DNA of 7,393 bases from Campylobacterales bacterium (lineage in GTDB: Bacteria; Campylobacterota; Campylobacteria; Campylobacterales; Arcobacteraceae), in the NCBI GenBank assembly GCA_027064245.1, contig JAMOPZ010000419.1:1-7393 (forward strand). Direction: 5' to 3'. A program made the translations under genes and the position numbers. Below the pieces are notes generated by a model. That model was not told the DNA's origin, ran no database searches, and saw only the letters and a list, made by a program, of their open reading frames with translations. This document shows, piece by piece, positions 1 through 5,319 of the stretch. The stretch's first letter is position 1; each line of letters opens with the position of its first letter.

Positions 1-443
1 ATTTTTTTAACACTATCTTTAATAACTTTTAACTTTGGTATAATCACCTCCAATACTCCATCTTCACTTGATGCTTTGATGTTTTCTATATCAACTTTCT
101 CTGGTAATGTAAAACTTCTACTAAAACTTCCATATGCACTTTCAATTTTATAGTATGATTTCTCTTTTACCTCATCTTTTAATTCTCGTTTTCCTGAAAT
201 AGTTAAAATATTATCTTCTACTTTTACCTCTACATCCTCTTTTTTAATCCCTGGTAGATCCACTTCTATATGGTATGCATCTGTAGCTTCTCTTGTATTT
301 ACTGTTGGATTAAAATCTACTATATTTTGTGCTGCTTCACTATTAGTATCTAATGTATTTAAAAACTCATTAAATAGATCTAATCCTCTAAATCTATTAT
401 ACTCATATTGATTTGTTGGTTTTTTGTATCTTGTAATTATCAT
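1..443 (-). CDS. Hsp20/alpha-crystallin family small heat-shock protein (3' end cut by window edge)
   Basis: ATP-independent cytoplasmic holdase that binds unfolding proteins and passes them to refolding chaperones (family knowledge). 147 residues are visible. A variable N-terminal arm (about 1-43) is followed by an alpha-crystallin domain (about 44-137) with VDLPGIKKEDVEV at 61-73, LTISGKRE near 80-87 and the signature DGVLEVIIPK at 128-137. The visible end, KDSVKK, resembles the run-up to the usual C-terminal I-x-I tail, so only a few residues are probably missing. The ATG at 443-441 has a strong AAGGAG Shine-Dalgarno (455-450) 6 nt upstream, which fixes the start. It lies 61 nt downstream of the Crp/Fnr gene on the same strand but has its own TATAAT box. 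A 16-bp perfect palindrome sits around the expected -35 position and could be an operator. Family assignment is secure; the particular Hsp20 paralogue is not determined. Confidence 0.93.
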   Translation of the reverse strand, partial: MIITRYKKPTNQYEYNRFRGLDLFNEFLNTLDTNSEAAQNIVDFNPTVNTREATDAYHIEVDLPGIKKEDVEVKVEDNILTISGKRELKDEVKEKSYYKIESAYGSFSRSFTLPEKVDIENIKASSEDGVLEVIIPKLKVIKDSVKK

Positions 444-475
444 CTTTAACTCCTTGTATATTTTTTATATGTGAA

Positions 476-481
476 ATTATA
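476..481 (-). promoter_or_regulatory. Predicted -10 box of the hsp20 promoter
   Basis: The minus strand reads TATAATTTCACA, with a perfect TATAAT. It lies 32 nt before the hsp20 ATG, which predicts a short 5' leader of about 26 nt including the Shine-Dalgarno. No clear -35 box is seen, as is usual for the main sigma factor in Campylobacterota. The same 12 nt occur at the ffh promoter. Confidence 0.6.
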
Positions 482-502
482 TGATAAATACAAAATACAT
501 TT

Positions 503-518
503 TGCTACTTAAGTAGCA
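503..518. repeat. 16-bp perfect palindrome TGCTACTTAAGTAGCA, candidate operator
   Basis: The palindrome is uninterrupted and spans the last codons and stop of the Crp/Fnr gene. It ends 21 nt upstream of the hsp20 -10 box, around the expected -35 position, where a bound protein could act on hsp20. As RNA it could form a 6-bp stem with a UUAA loop. No U-run follows on the minus strand, so it is a poor intrinsic terminator. Its core TACTTAAGTAG recurs upstream of ffh. It matches neither CIRCE nor the HspR (HAIR) consensus as I know them. The regulatory role is inferred. Confidence 0.5.
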
Positions 519-1200
519 TTTGTGTAGTTTTTGTTAAAAGTTTTTCAAAATTTAATATTTTTATCTCTTTTCTTGTTTTTTCAATAATATTATCATTTTT
601 AAGTTGTTTTATGGTTCTTTCTATTACATGCCTTACAGTTCCTAGCAATTTTGCTATTTCACTATTTGATAAATTTTGTAAAAGTTGATATTTAAAATGA
701 TTTTGAGGATTTACATTTTGAAGAAGTAGATTTACTAATCTATCTTTTGTTTCGTACAGTGATATCTCTGCTGCTAAATTTTCAGTATGTCTCATTGATA
801 ATGCAAGATATGGAAAAAATCGTCTATTAAAAGTAGGATTTGTATCTATCCAATATCTAACTTTTTCTATAGGTATCTCTAAAACTTTACAATCCTCTAA
901 TACTTCATATAAAATCTCATGTGGTTGTTGATCAAGCAAAGAGATTATATCAAACATATCTCCTCTTTTATATATAAAAATTGTTTGCTCTTTATTATTT
1001 TCAAAATTTATTTGATATGTTTTTATACGACCATCTATTACCATATAAAAATATTTTAATAGATCCTCTGGATAAAAAGGATTTGATCCTTTTGAATACT
1101 CTACAATTTTGGATACACTATAAAGTTCTTTTTCAAAATTATCGGTTATATTTTGAAAAAGTGTTATATTATCTAATTCTTTTTTCAATAGAATGTTCAC
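505..1200 (-). CDS. Crp/Fnr-family transcriptional regulator
   Basis: Cytoplasmic DNA-binding regulator, probably a dimer, 231 residues. The N-terminal half (about 10-125) has the beta-roll pattern of a cNMP-binding-like sensor domain, including YFYMVIDGRIKTY at 50-62 and a KRGDMFD segment at 78-84. A long dimerisation helix follows (about 126-160). The C-terminal winged helix-turn-helix lies at about 175-215, with LSNSEIAKLLGTVRHVIERTI at its core. There is only one cysteine (C104), so an FNR-type 4Fe-4S cluster is unlikely, and no cAMP-binding signature is evident, so the signal is unknown. In the recognition helix the conserved Glu of CRP and FNR appears to be His191. The GTG start at 1200 lies inside the hemA 3' end (32-nt overlap) and has no clear Shine-Dalgarno. 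A TTG at 1188 is an alternative. Translational coupling with hemA is likely. Confidence 0.85.
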   Translation of the reverse strand: MNILLKKELDNITLFQNITDNFEKELYSVSKIVEYSKGSNPFYPEDLLKYFYMVIDGRIKTYQINFENNKEQTIFIYKRGDMFDIISLLDQQPHEILYEVLEDCKVLEIPIEKVRYWIDTNPTFNRRFFPYLALSMRHTENLAAEISLYETKDRLVNLLLQNVNPQNHFKYQLLQNLSNSEIAKLLGTVRHVIERTIKQLKNDNIIEKTRKEIKILNFEKLLTKTTQMLLK

Positions 1201-2503
1201 ATTTATATTTATTTAGTATATCTGTATCATCTTTTAACCCAAAAAGATTTTGAGTAGTTCCTAAAACTACATCACCCTCCATAGATGTTGATACAGTTTT
1301 TAATTTTATAGTTGGTTGATGAAGAAACTCAGCCATAATAGTTTGACAAAGTTTTTTTATATTTTCTTTATCTTCATCTTTTATAAAATGTTTTTTTATA
1401 GCATTTTGAAGTTTTTTTTCTATAACTTCATTAGCTTTTAAATGTAGATGTTTTACAACTGGCTCTACACTTAAAGTTTTTAACCAATTAAAAAACTCCA
1501 TAGTCATTTTACCTACTATTGCATAAGCCTCTTTTGCTTGAGAAGCACGAAGTTCCATATTTTGATCTACTATACATTGTAGATCATCTACACTATATAC
1601 ATTTATCCCTGGATACTCAAAATTATCTATATCTCTAGGAAGTGCTATATCAAACCAATTTCTTGTTTTATCAAATGGTTTGATCATATCTTTTGTAATT
1701 ATTGGATATGGTGCAGAAGTTGCAGTTACTAATAACCGCATAGAGTTTAAAAGTTTTTCTAAATTTTCATAAGGTTGCACATCTATTTGATCTTTTGTAT
1801 ATATTGCTCCATTTCCATCTGAGATTATTGAGTGTGCTAAAACTCTAGCTTTTTGAATATTTCTACTACATATTACAATATCAAATCCATATTTCAAAAG
1901 ATGCCTACAGCTAAGTTCACTCATCTCCCCTGCTCCAATTACTAAAGCTTTTACACCTTGTATATCTTTGTAAAGCTCTTTTGCCATAGCAACAGCCGTT
2001 GAAGCAACCGATACACTACCACTTCCTAATTGTGTAGCATTTCGTACTCTTGCTGCACATTTAAAAGCATAGTGCAATACCCTTGAAAGCTTTTGGGCAC
2101 AAAAATCTTTTTCTAATGAAAATTTAAAAGCATCTTTTAGTTGTCCTGCTATTTGTGTTTCACCTACAACTAGACTATCTAAAGATGAAGCAACAGTAAA
2201 AATATGGTGTACTGCACCCTCATTTTCATATACATCTGCTCGTCCTATTAGTTCATCTAAGGTTAATTTTGAGTGTTGAGCAAAAAGTTTTAAAGCAACT
2301 TTTCCTGCTTCTTTATCACTTGAAGTACTTAAGATTAGCTCTACTCTATTACAAGTAGATAAAAGTATAGCTTCTGAGATAATATCATTATTTAAAATAT
2401 TTTTTAAAAAAATCTCTTTTTCTAGGTCATTTCCAAAAGCTAATTTTTCTCTTGTAGCTATATCTGTATTTTTATGAGTAAAACTTATACCTAAATATTC
2501 CAA
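1169..2503 (-). CDS. hemA: Glutamyl-tRNA reductase
   Basis: Reduces glutamyl-tRNA(Glu) with NADPH to glutamate-1-semialdehyde, the first committed step of C5-pathway tetrapyrrole (heme) synthesis. With the start chosen here the protein has 444 residues. The catalytic domain carries the STCNRVEL motif with the nucleophilic Cys51 and the SSLDSLVVGETQI segment at 106-118. The nucleotide-binding domain has a GAGEM motif at 190-194. A long spinal helix and the C-terminal dimerisation domain follow (about 320-420). I chose the TTG at 2503 over the TTG at 2512 for three reasons: the AAGG Shine-Dalgarno at 2517-2514 is only 1 nt from 2512 but 10 nt from 2503; MEYLGISFTHKN matches the usual N-terminus of Campylobacterota HemA; and the catalytic Cys then falls near position 50 as usual. 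It has its own TATAAT box, and its 3' end overlaps the Crp/Fnr gene. Confidence 0.95.
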   Translation of the reverse strand: MEYLGISFTHKNTDIATREKLAFGNDLEKEIFLKNILNNDIISEAILLSTCNRVELILSTSSDKEAGKVALKLFAQHSKLTLDELIGRADVYENEGAVHHIFTVASSLDSLVVGETQIAGQLKDAFKFSLEKDFCAQKLSRVLHYAFKCAARVRNATQLGSGSVSVASTAVAMAKELYKDIQGVKALVIGAGEMSELSCRHLLKYGFDIVICSRNIQKARVLAHSIISDGNGAIYTKDQIDVQPYENLEKLLNSMRLLVTATSAPYPIITKDMIKPFDKTRNWFDIALPRDIDNFEYPGINVYSVDDLQCIVDQNMELRASQAKEAYAIVGKMTMEFFNWLKTLSVEPVVKHLHLKANEVIEKKLQNAIKKHFIKDEDKENIKKLCQTIMAEFLHQPTIKLKTVSTSMEGDVVLGTTQNLFGLKDDTDILNKYKCEHSIEKRIR

Positions 2504-2513
2504 AACTTGCAAA

Positions 2514-2517
2514 CCTT
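2514..2517 (-). promoter_or_regulatory. Shine-Dalgarno (AAGG) that decides the hemA start
   Basis: This is the only purine-rich ribosome-binding signal before hemA; the minus strand reads AAAAAAGG here. It is 1 nt from the upstream TTG (2512), too close to use, and 10 nt from the TTG at 2503, slightly long but workable. Confidence 0.5.
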
Positions 2518-2534
2518 TTTTAAAATTTTAGGCG

Positions 2535-2540
2535 ATTATA
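2535..2540 (-). promoter_or_regulatory. Predicted -10 box of the hemA promoter
   Basis: The minus strand has a perfect TATAAT followed by CGCC, in the short spacer after the 199-residue gene. It lies 31 nt upstream of the chosen hemA TTG, the same distance as at other genes in this window. No recognisable -35 box is present. hemA can therefore be transcribed separately from the gene before it. Confidence 0.55.
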
Positions 2541-2552
2541 CACTTTTAGTAC

Positions 2553-3152
2553 TTAGTTTATAATTAGTTTTAATACTAAAATACCATCTTCATTTGCTTC
2601 TGCTTTCATAGATGTAGATACAGAATCAACACCATATTCTAAATTTCCAGCAATAGATTCTAGTATATGCCAATGTTCAAGGTCAAATGTTATATCCAAC
2701 TCTTTTATATTCTCATGTTTGATAATTTGTTTAATTTTTTTAATATAGTGTATATAATATAGTTTATTTATCTCTCTTTGTAACATATACGGTTTCATAA
2801 TATTTATATTTTTTATCCAAACATCTTTTTCAAGATCTGTTAAATTTGTCTCTTTTACTTCATCTATCATCTCTTGAATATGAATATTATATTTTTGTTC
2901 CTCTTCTAATACTTTTTTTTCAATATCAGGTTCATAAAATTTAATAATATCTATAATATCATTATCGGTCAAATCTTGTTTTTCATGTAAGGTTATTATA
3001 AAATGATCACTTTTTTTTGAAATATTATCTATAAAAAGTAAAATTTTAGCAGCAAGTCTTAGATATATATATTTATCCTCTTTGCCATCTTTAAAAAAAA
3101 CCCCATGTTGATTGATAAATGGTTTTGGTCCTGCATAATGTAGTGTTAGCAT
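2553..3152 (-). CDS. Uncharacterised conserved-looking protein, 199 residues
   Basis: I do not recognise a characterised family, though it resembles proteins annotated as hypothetical in Arcobacter-type genomes (memory only). It is predicted cytoplasmic: no signal peptide and no membrane segment. It contains no cysteine. The N-terminus (MLTLHYAGPKPFINQHGVFF, 1-20) is followed by a GKEDKY segment (23-28). A long, charged, probably helical middle (about 60-150) is rich in Lys, Glu and Ile, with a Tyr-rich stretch at 131-137. A C-terminal part (about 155-199) holds HWHILESIAGNLEYG and ends in the hydrophobic LVLKLIIN. The ATG at 3152 has AAAGGA (3164-3159) 6 nt upstream, a good start. It is divergent from ffh and 49 nt upstream of hemA, with which it may be partly co-transcribed. 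Base composition matches its neighbours and nothing suggests recent transfer. No function is assigned. Confidence 0.85.
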   Translation of the reverse strand: MLTLHYAGPKPFINQHGVFFKDGKEDKYIYLRLAAKILLFIDNISKKSDHFIITLHEKQDLTDNDIIDIIKFYEPDIEKKVLEEEQKYNIHIQEMIDEVKETNLTDLEKDVWIKNINIMKPYMLQREINKLYYIHYIKKIKQIIKHENIKELDITFDLEHWHILESIAGNLEYGVDSVSTSMKAEANEDGILVLKLIIN

Positions 3153-3181
3153 ATTTTTTCCTTTTTTTAAGATAATAACAA

Positions 3182-3189
3182 ATTTTATC
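3182..3189 (-). promoter_or_regulatory. Predicted -10 region of the 199-residue gene
   Basis: The minus strand reads GATAAAAT, identical to the box before leuC, 29 nt upstream of the ATG. A perfect TATAAT at 3194-3199 on the same strand is an alternative, 41 nt upstream. The shorter spacing matches the other genes here, so I prefer the first; both remain possible. Confidence 0.4.
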
Positions 3190-3242
3190 TTAAATTATAA
3201 AATTTTAATTTAGAATTTTTATATTAATAGAACAATCCAATC

Positions 3243-3257
3243 TTAAGTTATACTTAA
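3243..3257. repeat. Inverted repeat TTAAGT-TAT-ACTTAA in the divergent promoter region
   Basis: Perfect 6-bp arms are separated by 3 nt, in the AT-rich gap between two divergent genes. It lies about 54 nt upstream of the -10 of the minus-strand gene and about 95 nt upstream of the ffh -10. The half-site TTAAGT is the same as in the palindromes at 503-518 and 3323-3333 and the array at 4753-4805. It could be a regulator site, but short AT-rich repeats arise easily by chance. Confidence 0.3.
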
Positions 3258-3322
3258 TTTCAATTATCTGTATTTTATATAAATACTTTATTTAAAGGGT
3301 TTATTAAAATATATTAGATTGA

Positions 3323-3333
3323 TACTTAAGTAG
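3323..3333 (+). promoter_or_regulatory. TACTTAAGTAG motif upstream of ffh
   Basis: The first 10 nt form a perfect palindrome, and all 11 nt match the centre of the palindrome at 503-518. It ends 19 nt before the ffh -10 box, so it covers or abuts the -35 position, much as the other copy does at hsp20 (23 nt). It is a candidate operator for a regulator common to both promoters. This is inferred from position and identity only. Confidence 0.4.
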
Positions 3334-3352
3334 TATATAAGTTTATATTAAC

Positions 3353-3358
3353 TATAAT
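3353..3358 (+). promoter_or_regulatory. Predicted -10 box of the ffh operon promoter
   Basis: A perfect TATAAT is followed by TTCACA, the same 12 nt as at hsp20. It lies 32 nt upstream of the chosen GTG start, leaving a leader of about 25 nt. It probably drives ffh, rpsP, khpA and rimM together, since no comparable box is seen before the later three genes. Confidence 0.6.
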
Positions 3359-3380
3359 TTCACAAATTAAATCAAATTGT

Positions 3381-3384
3381 GGAG
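3381..3384 (+). promoter_or_regulatory. Shine-Dalgarno (GGAG) that decides the ffh start
   Basis: GGAG lies 6 nt before the GTG at 3391. The upstream in-frame GTG at 3379 has its G at 3381 within this motif, so that GTG cannot use it and has no other purine-rich site. Confidence 0.65.
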
Positions 3385-3390
3385 TTTTAT

Positions 3391-4743
3391 GTGTTTTCAA
3401 GTTTAACTAATTCTTTTAAAAGTGTTGTTGGTAAAATCAGATATAAAGATGATATAGGTGCATTAAAAAAAGCTACAACTGAGCTAAAAAAAGCATTATT
3501 AAAATCTGATGTTCATCATAAAACTACAAAAGAACTTGTAACAAAAGTAGAACTTCTTACAAAACAAAATGGAATAGGTCAAGATTCATTTTTAAAGTCA
3601 TTAAAACATACATTAAATGATATATTAACTACAAATGGAAATCAAGGTTTTGTTTATAGCAATAAAAGTCACCTAACAACTATTCTTATGACAGGACTTC
3701 AAGGAAGTGGTAAAACTACAACTATAGGAAAGTTAGCAAACTATCTAAAAATAAGAAAGAAAAAAGTTTTAATAGCTGCAGCAGATCTACAAAGATTAGC
3801 AGCAGTTGAGCAACTAAAACAAATAGGGCAACAAATAGAAGTTGAAGTATATTTTGATGAAAATGAAACAGATCCTATTAAGGTAGTAAAAGCTGCAAAG
3901 AAAAAAGCTATTGATGAATTGTATGATGTACTTTTAGTAGATACAGCGGGTAGATTAGCTATTGATGAAGAGTTAATGAGTCAGCTAAAAGATATTAAAA
4001 AAGCAGTAGATCCAGATGAGATATTTTATGTAGCAGATTCATTAACAGGACATGATGCTACAAAAACAGCTATAACTTTTAAAGATAAAATAGGAATAGA
4101 TGGGGTTATACTATCAAAATATGATGGTGATACTAAAGGTGGGGTAGCCATATCTATATCTCATCAAGTACAAGTTCCACTTAGATTTATAGGTCATGGT
4201 GAAAAAATGCCAGATATTGAACCTTTTATTCCTGAAAGAATTGTTAGTCGTCTTATGGGTGCTGGTGATGTTGAGGGATTAGCAGAGAGAGCTAGTGCTG
4301 TAATAGATGATAAAAAAGCTAAAGAGGTAACCAAAAAAATTAAAAAAGGTGAATTTAATTTTAATGACTTTTTAGAACAACTAGAGATGATGAAAAAATT
4401 AGGGTCTATGAAATCTATTATGGGTATGATACCTGGTATGAGTGGTATGGCAAATAAACTAAAAGATGCAGATCTTGAAAATTCAGGAGAGATTATAAGA
4501 ATAAAGGCTCTTATTAGTTCTATGACACCAAAAGAGAGAGAAACTCCAAGTGTAATTAATCTTTCAAGAAAAAGAAGATTAGCAAAAGGTGCAGGACTTT
4601 CTGAAGTACAAGTAAACAAAATATTAAAACAATTTAAAAATGCAGCAAAGATGGCTAAAAAAATGGCAGGTAAAGGTGGCAAAGATATGCAAAAAATGTT
4701 AGCTCAAATGGGTGGACAACAAACAATACCTGGATCAAGATAA
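3391..4743 (+). CDS. ffh: Signal recognition particle protein Ffh (SRP54 GTPase)
   Basis: Binds signal sequences of nascent membrane proteins together with SRP RNA and delivers the ribosome to FtsY at the inner membrane. The protein has 450 residues, normal for the family. The N domain spans 1 to about 90. The G domain has P-loop GLQGSGKT (102-109), insertion-box DLQRLAAVEQL (132-142), DTAGR (184-188), SKYD (242-245, in place of the usual TKxD) and closing loop GHGEK (268-272). The M domain (about 300-450) is Met-rich, with KKLGSMKSIMGMIPGMSGM (335-353) for signal peptides and an Arg-rich SRP RNA site (SRKRRLAKGAGL, 392-403, followed by VNKILKQF). The GTG at 3391 is preferred because GGAG lies 6 nt upstream and MFSSLTNSF fits the family N-terminus; an in-frame GTG at 3379 would add four residues. 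It heads the rpsP-khpA-rimM cluster. Confidence 0.97.
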   Translation: MFSSLTNSFKSVVGKIRYKDDIGALKKATTELKKALLKSDVHHKTTKELVTKVELLTKQNGIGQDSFLKSLKHTLNDILTTNGNQGFVYSNKSHLTTILMTGLQGSGKTTTIGKLANYLKIRKKKVLIAAADLQRLAAVEQLKQIGQQIEVEVYFDENETDPIKVVKAAKKKAIDELYDVLLVDTAGRLAIDEELMSQLKDIKKAVDPDEIFYVADSLTGHDATKTAITFKDKIGIDGVILSKYDGDTKGGVAISISHQVQVPLRFIGHGEKMPDIEPFIPERIVSRLMGAGDVEGLAERASAVIDDKKAKEVTKKIKKGEFNFNDFLEQLEMMKKLGSMKSIMGMIPGMSGMANKLKDADLENSGEIIRIKALISSMTPKERETPSVINLSRKRRLAKGAGLSEVQVNKILKQFKNAAKMAKKMAGKGGKDMQKMLAQMGGQQTIPGSR

Positions 4744-4752
4744 TAGAAAAGA

Positions 4753-4805
4753 TTTAAGTTAATGAGTTGATAAGTTAATTTAACTTATGACCCCATTAAC
4801 TTAAA
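4753..4805. repeat. Nested four-copy inverted repeat between ffh and rpsP
   Basis: Outer arms TTTAAGTTAATG (4753-4764) and CATTAACTTAAA (4794-4805) are perfectly complementary over 12 bp. Inside them, ATAAGTTAA (4770-4778) and TTAACTTAT (4780-4788) are perfect 9-nt arms around one base. The two left copies share TAAGTTAAT exactly, 16 nt apart, and the two right copies share TTAACTTA, also 16 nt apart. Copies 1:4 with 2:3 can pair, or alternatively 1:3 or 2:4. No U-run follows, so it is not a standard terminator. It may be an RNA processing or attenuation structure, or a tandem operator. The structure is seen directly; the function is unknown. Confidence 0.6.
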
Positions 4806-4831
4806 AATATAAAACAAAAAAAGGAATTAAA

Positions 4832-5059
4832 ATGACAGTAATTAGACTTACAAGAATGGGAAGAAACAAAAAACCATTTTACAGAATCGTAGTAACAGAC
4901 AGTAGAAAAAGAAGAGATTCAGGATGGATTGAATCAATAGGTTATTATAACCCAGTATCAACTCCAAAAGAGTTTAAAATAGATGAAGAGAGACTTAACT
5001 ATTGGTTAGGTGTTGGTGCTCAAATGAGTGATAAAATCAAAAAACTTACTAAAAAATAG
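4832..5059 (+). CDS. rpsP: 30S ribosomal protein S16
   Basis: Primary-to-secondary binding protein of the 16S rRNA 5' domain, needed for 30S assembly. The 75-residue length is typical of short bacterial S16. The N-terminal signature MTVIRLTRMGRNKKPFYRIV is clear, followed by the basic DSRKRRD segment (23-29), the GYYNP turn (37-41) and the C-terminal helix around EERLNYWLGVGAQMSDKIKKL. The start has AAGGA at 4821-4825, 6 nt upstream. It lies 88 nt after ffh, in a spacer dominated by the nested inverted repeat, and 2 nt before the KH-protein gene. No clear separate promoter is seen, so transcription from the ffh promoter is likely. S16 is functionally linked to rimM, encoded downstream. Confidence 0.97.
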   Translation: MTVIRLTRMGRNKKPFYRIVVTDSRKRRDSGWIESIGYYNPVSTPKEFKIDEERLNYWLGVGAQMSDKIKKLTKK

Positions 5060-5061
5060 TT

Positions 5062-5307
5062 ATGATCACTGAATTTGTTTCTGCTTATACTAAAATGATA
5101 GTTGGTTATCCTGATGATATAAGTGTGAATACAAAAAAGATTAATGATACTTTTTATGAGTTAATTGTAACTGCAAATGAAGCAGATATAGGTAAACTCA
5201 TAGGAAAAAATGGAAATATGATTAATGCTATAAAAACTATATTAAATGGTTGTAAAGCAAAAAATGGTATATCATATAAAATACAAATTGTATCAAATTC
5301 AAAGTAG
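5062..5307 (+). CDS. khpA: KH-domain RNA-binding protein, KhpA (YlqC) family
   Basis: Small single-domain RNA-binding protein of 81 residues, normal for the family. The KH fold is indicated by the GxxG loop GKNG at 48-51 within ADIGKLIGKNGNMINAIKTI (41-60), the segment that contacts single-stranded RNA. KhpA proteins are small RNA chaperones; in Gram-positive bacteria they partner with KhpB and affect cell division and sRNA function. The role in Campylobacterota is less defined. Its place between rpsP and rimM is the standard location. The ATG begins 2 nt after the rpsP stop with no good Shine-Dalgarno, which suggests translational coupling. The rimM TTG follows 12 nt after its stop. Confidence 0.92.
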   Translation: MITEFVSAYTKMIVGYPDDISVNTKKINDTFYELIVTANEADIGKLIGKNGNMINAIKTILNGCKAKNGISYKIQIVSNSK

Positions 5308-5319
5308 AGATTTTTTACT

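Noticed and set aside
503..518. Palindrome as an intrinsic terminator of the Crp/Fnr gene
   Set aside because: The stem could form, but no U-run follows on the minus strand; an operator role fits better.
981..1253. Plus-strand open frame of 90 codons opposite the Crp/Fnr gene and hemA end
   Set aside because: It lies antisense to two convincing genes, is low-complexity (rich in Tyr, Leu, Phe) and has no recognisable motif.
1280..1296. 17-nt stretch nearly identical to 2607-2623 (one mismatch), encoding VSTSM in both HemA and the 199-residue protein
   Set aside because: It is in frame and coding in both genes, and the flanking sequence is unrelated. The shared pentapeptide with similar codon choice explains it, so I do not call a repeat.
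3379..3390. Four-residue upstream extension of Ffh from the GTG at 3379
   Set aside because: This GTG overlaps the GGAG ribosome-binding site of the downstream GTG, and the added residues do not fit the usual Ffh N-terminus.
4194..4682. Minus-strand open frame of 162 codons opposite ffh
   Set aside because: It mirrors the Met-rich M domain of Ffh, giving an artificial Ile/Leu/Ser-rich protein; no ribosome-binding site or promoter supports it.
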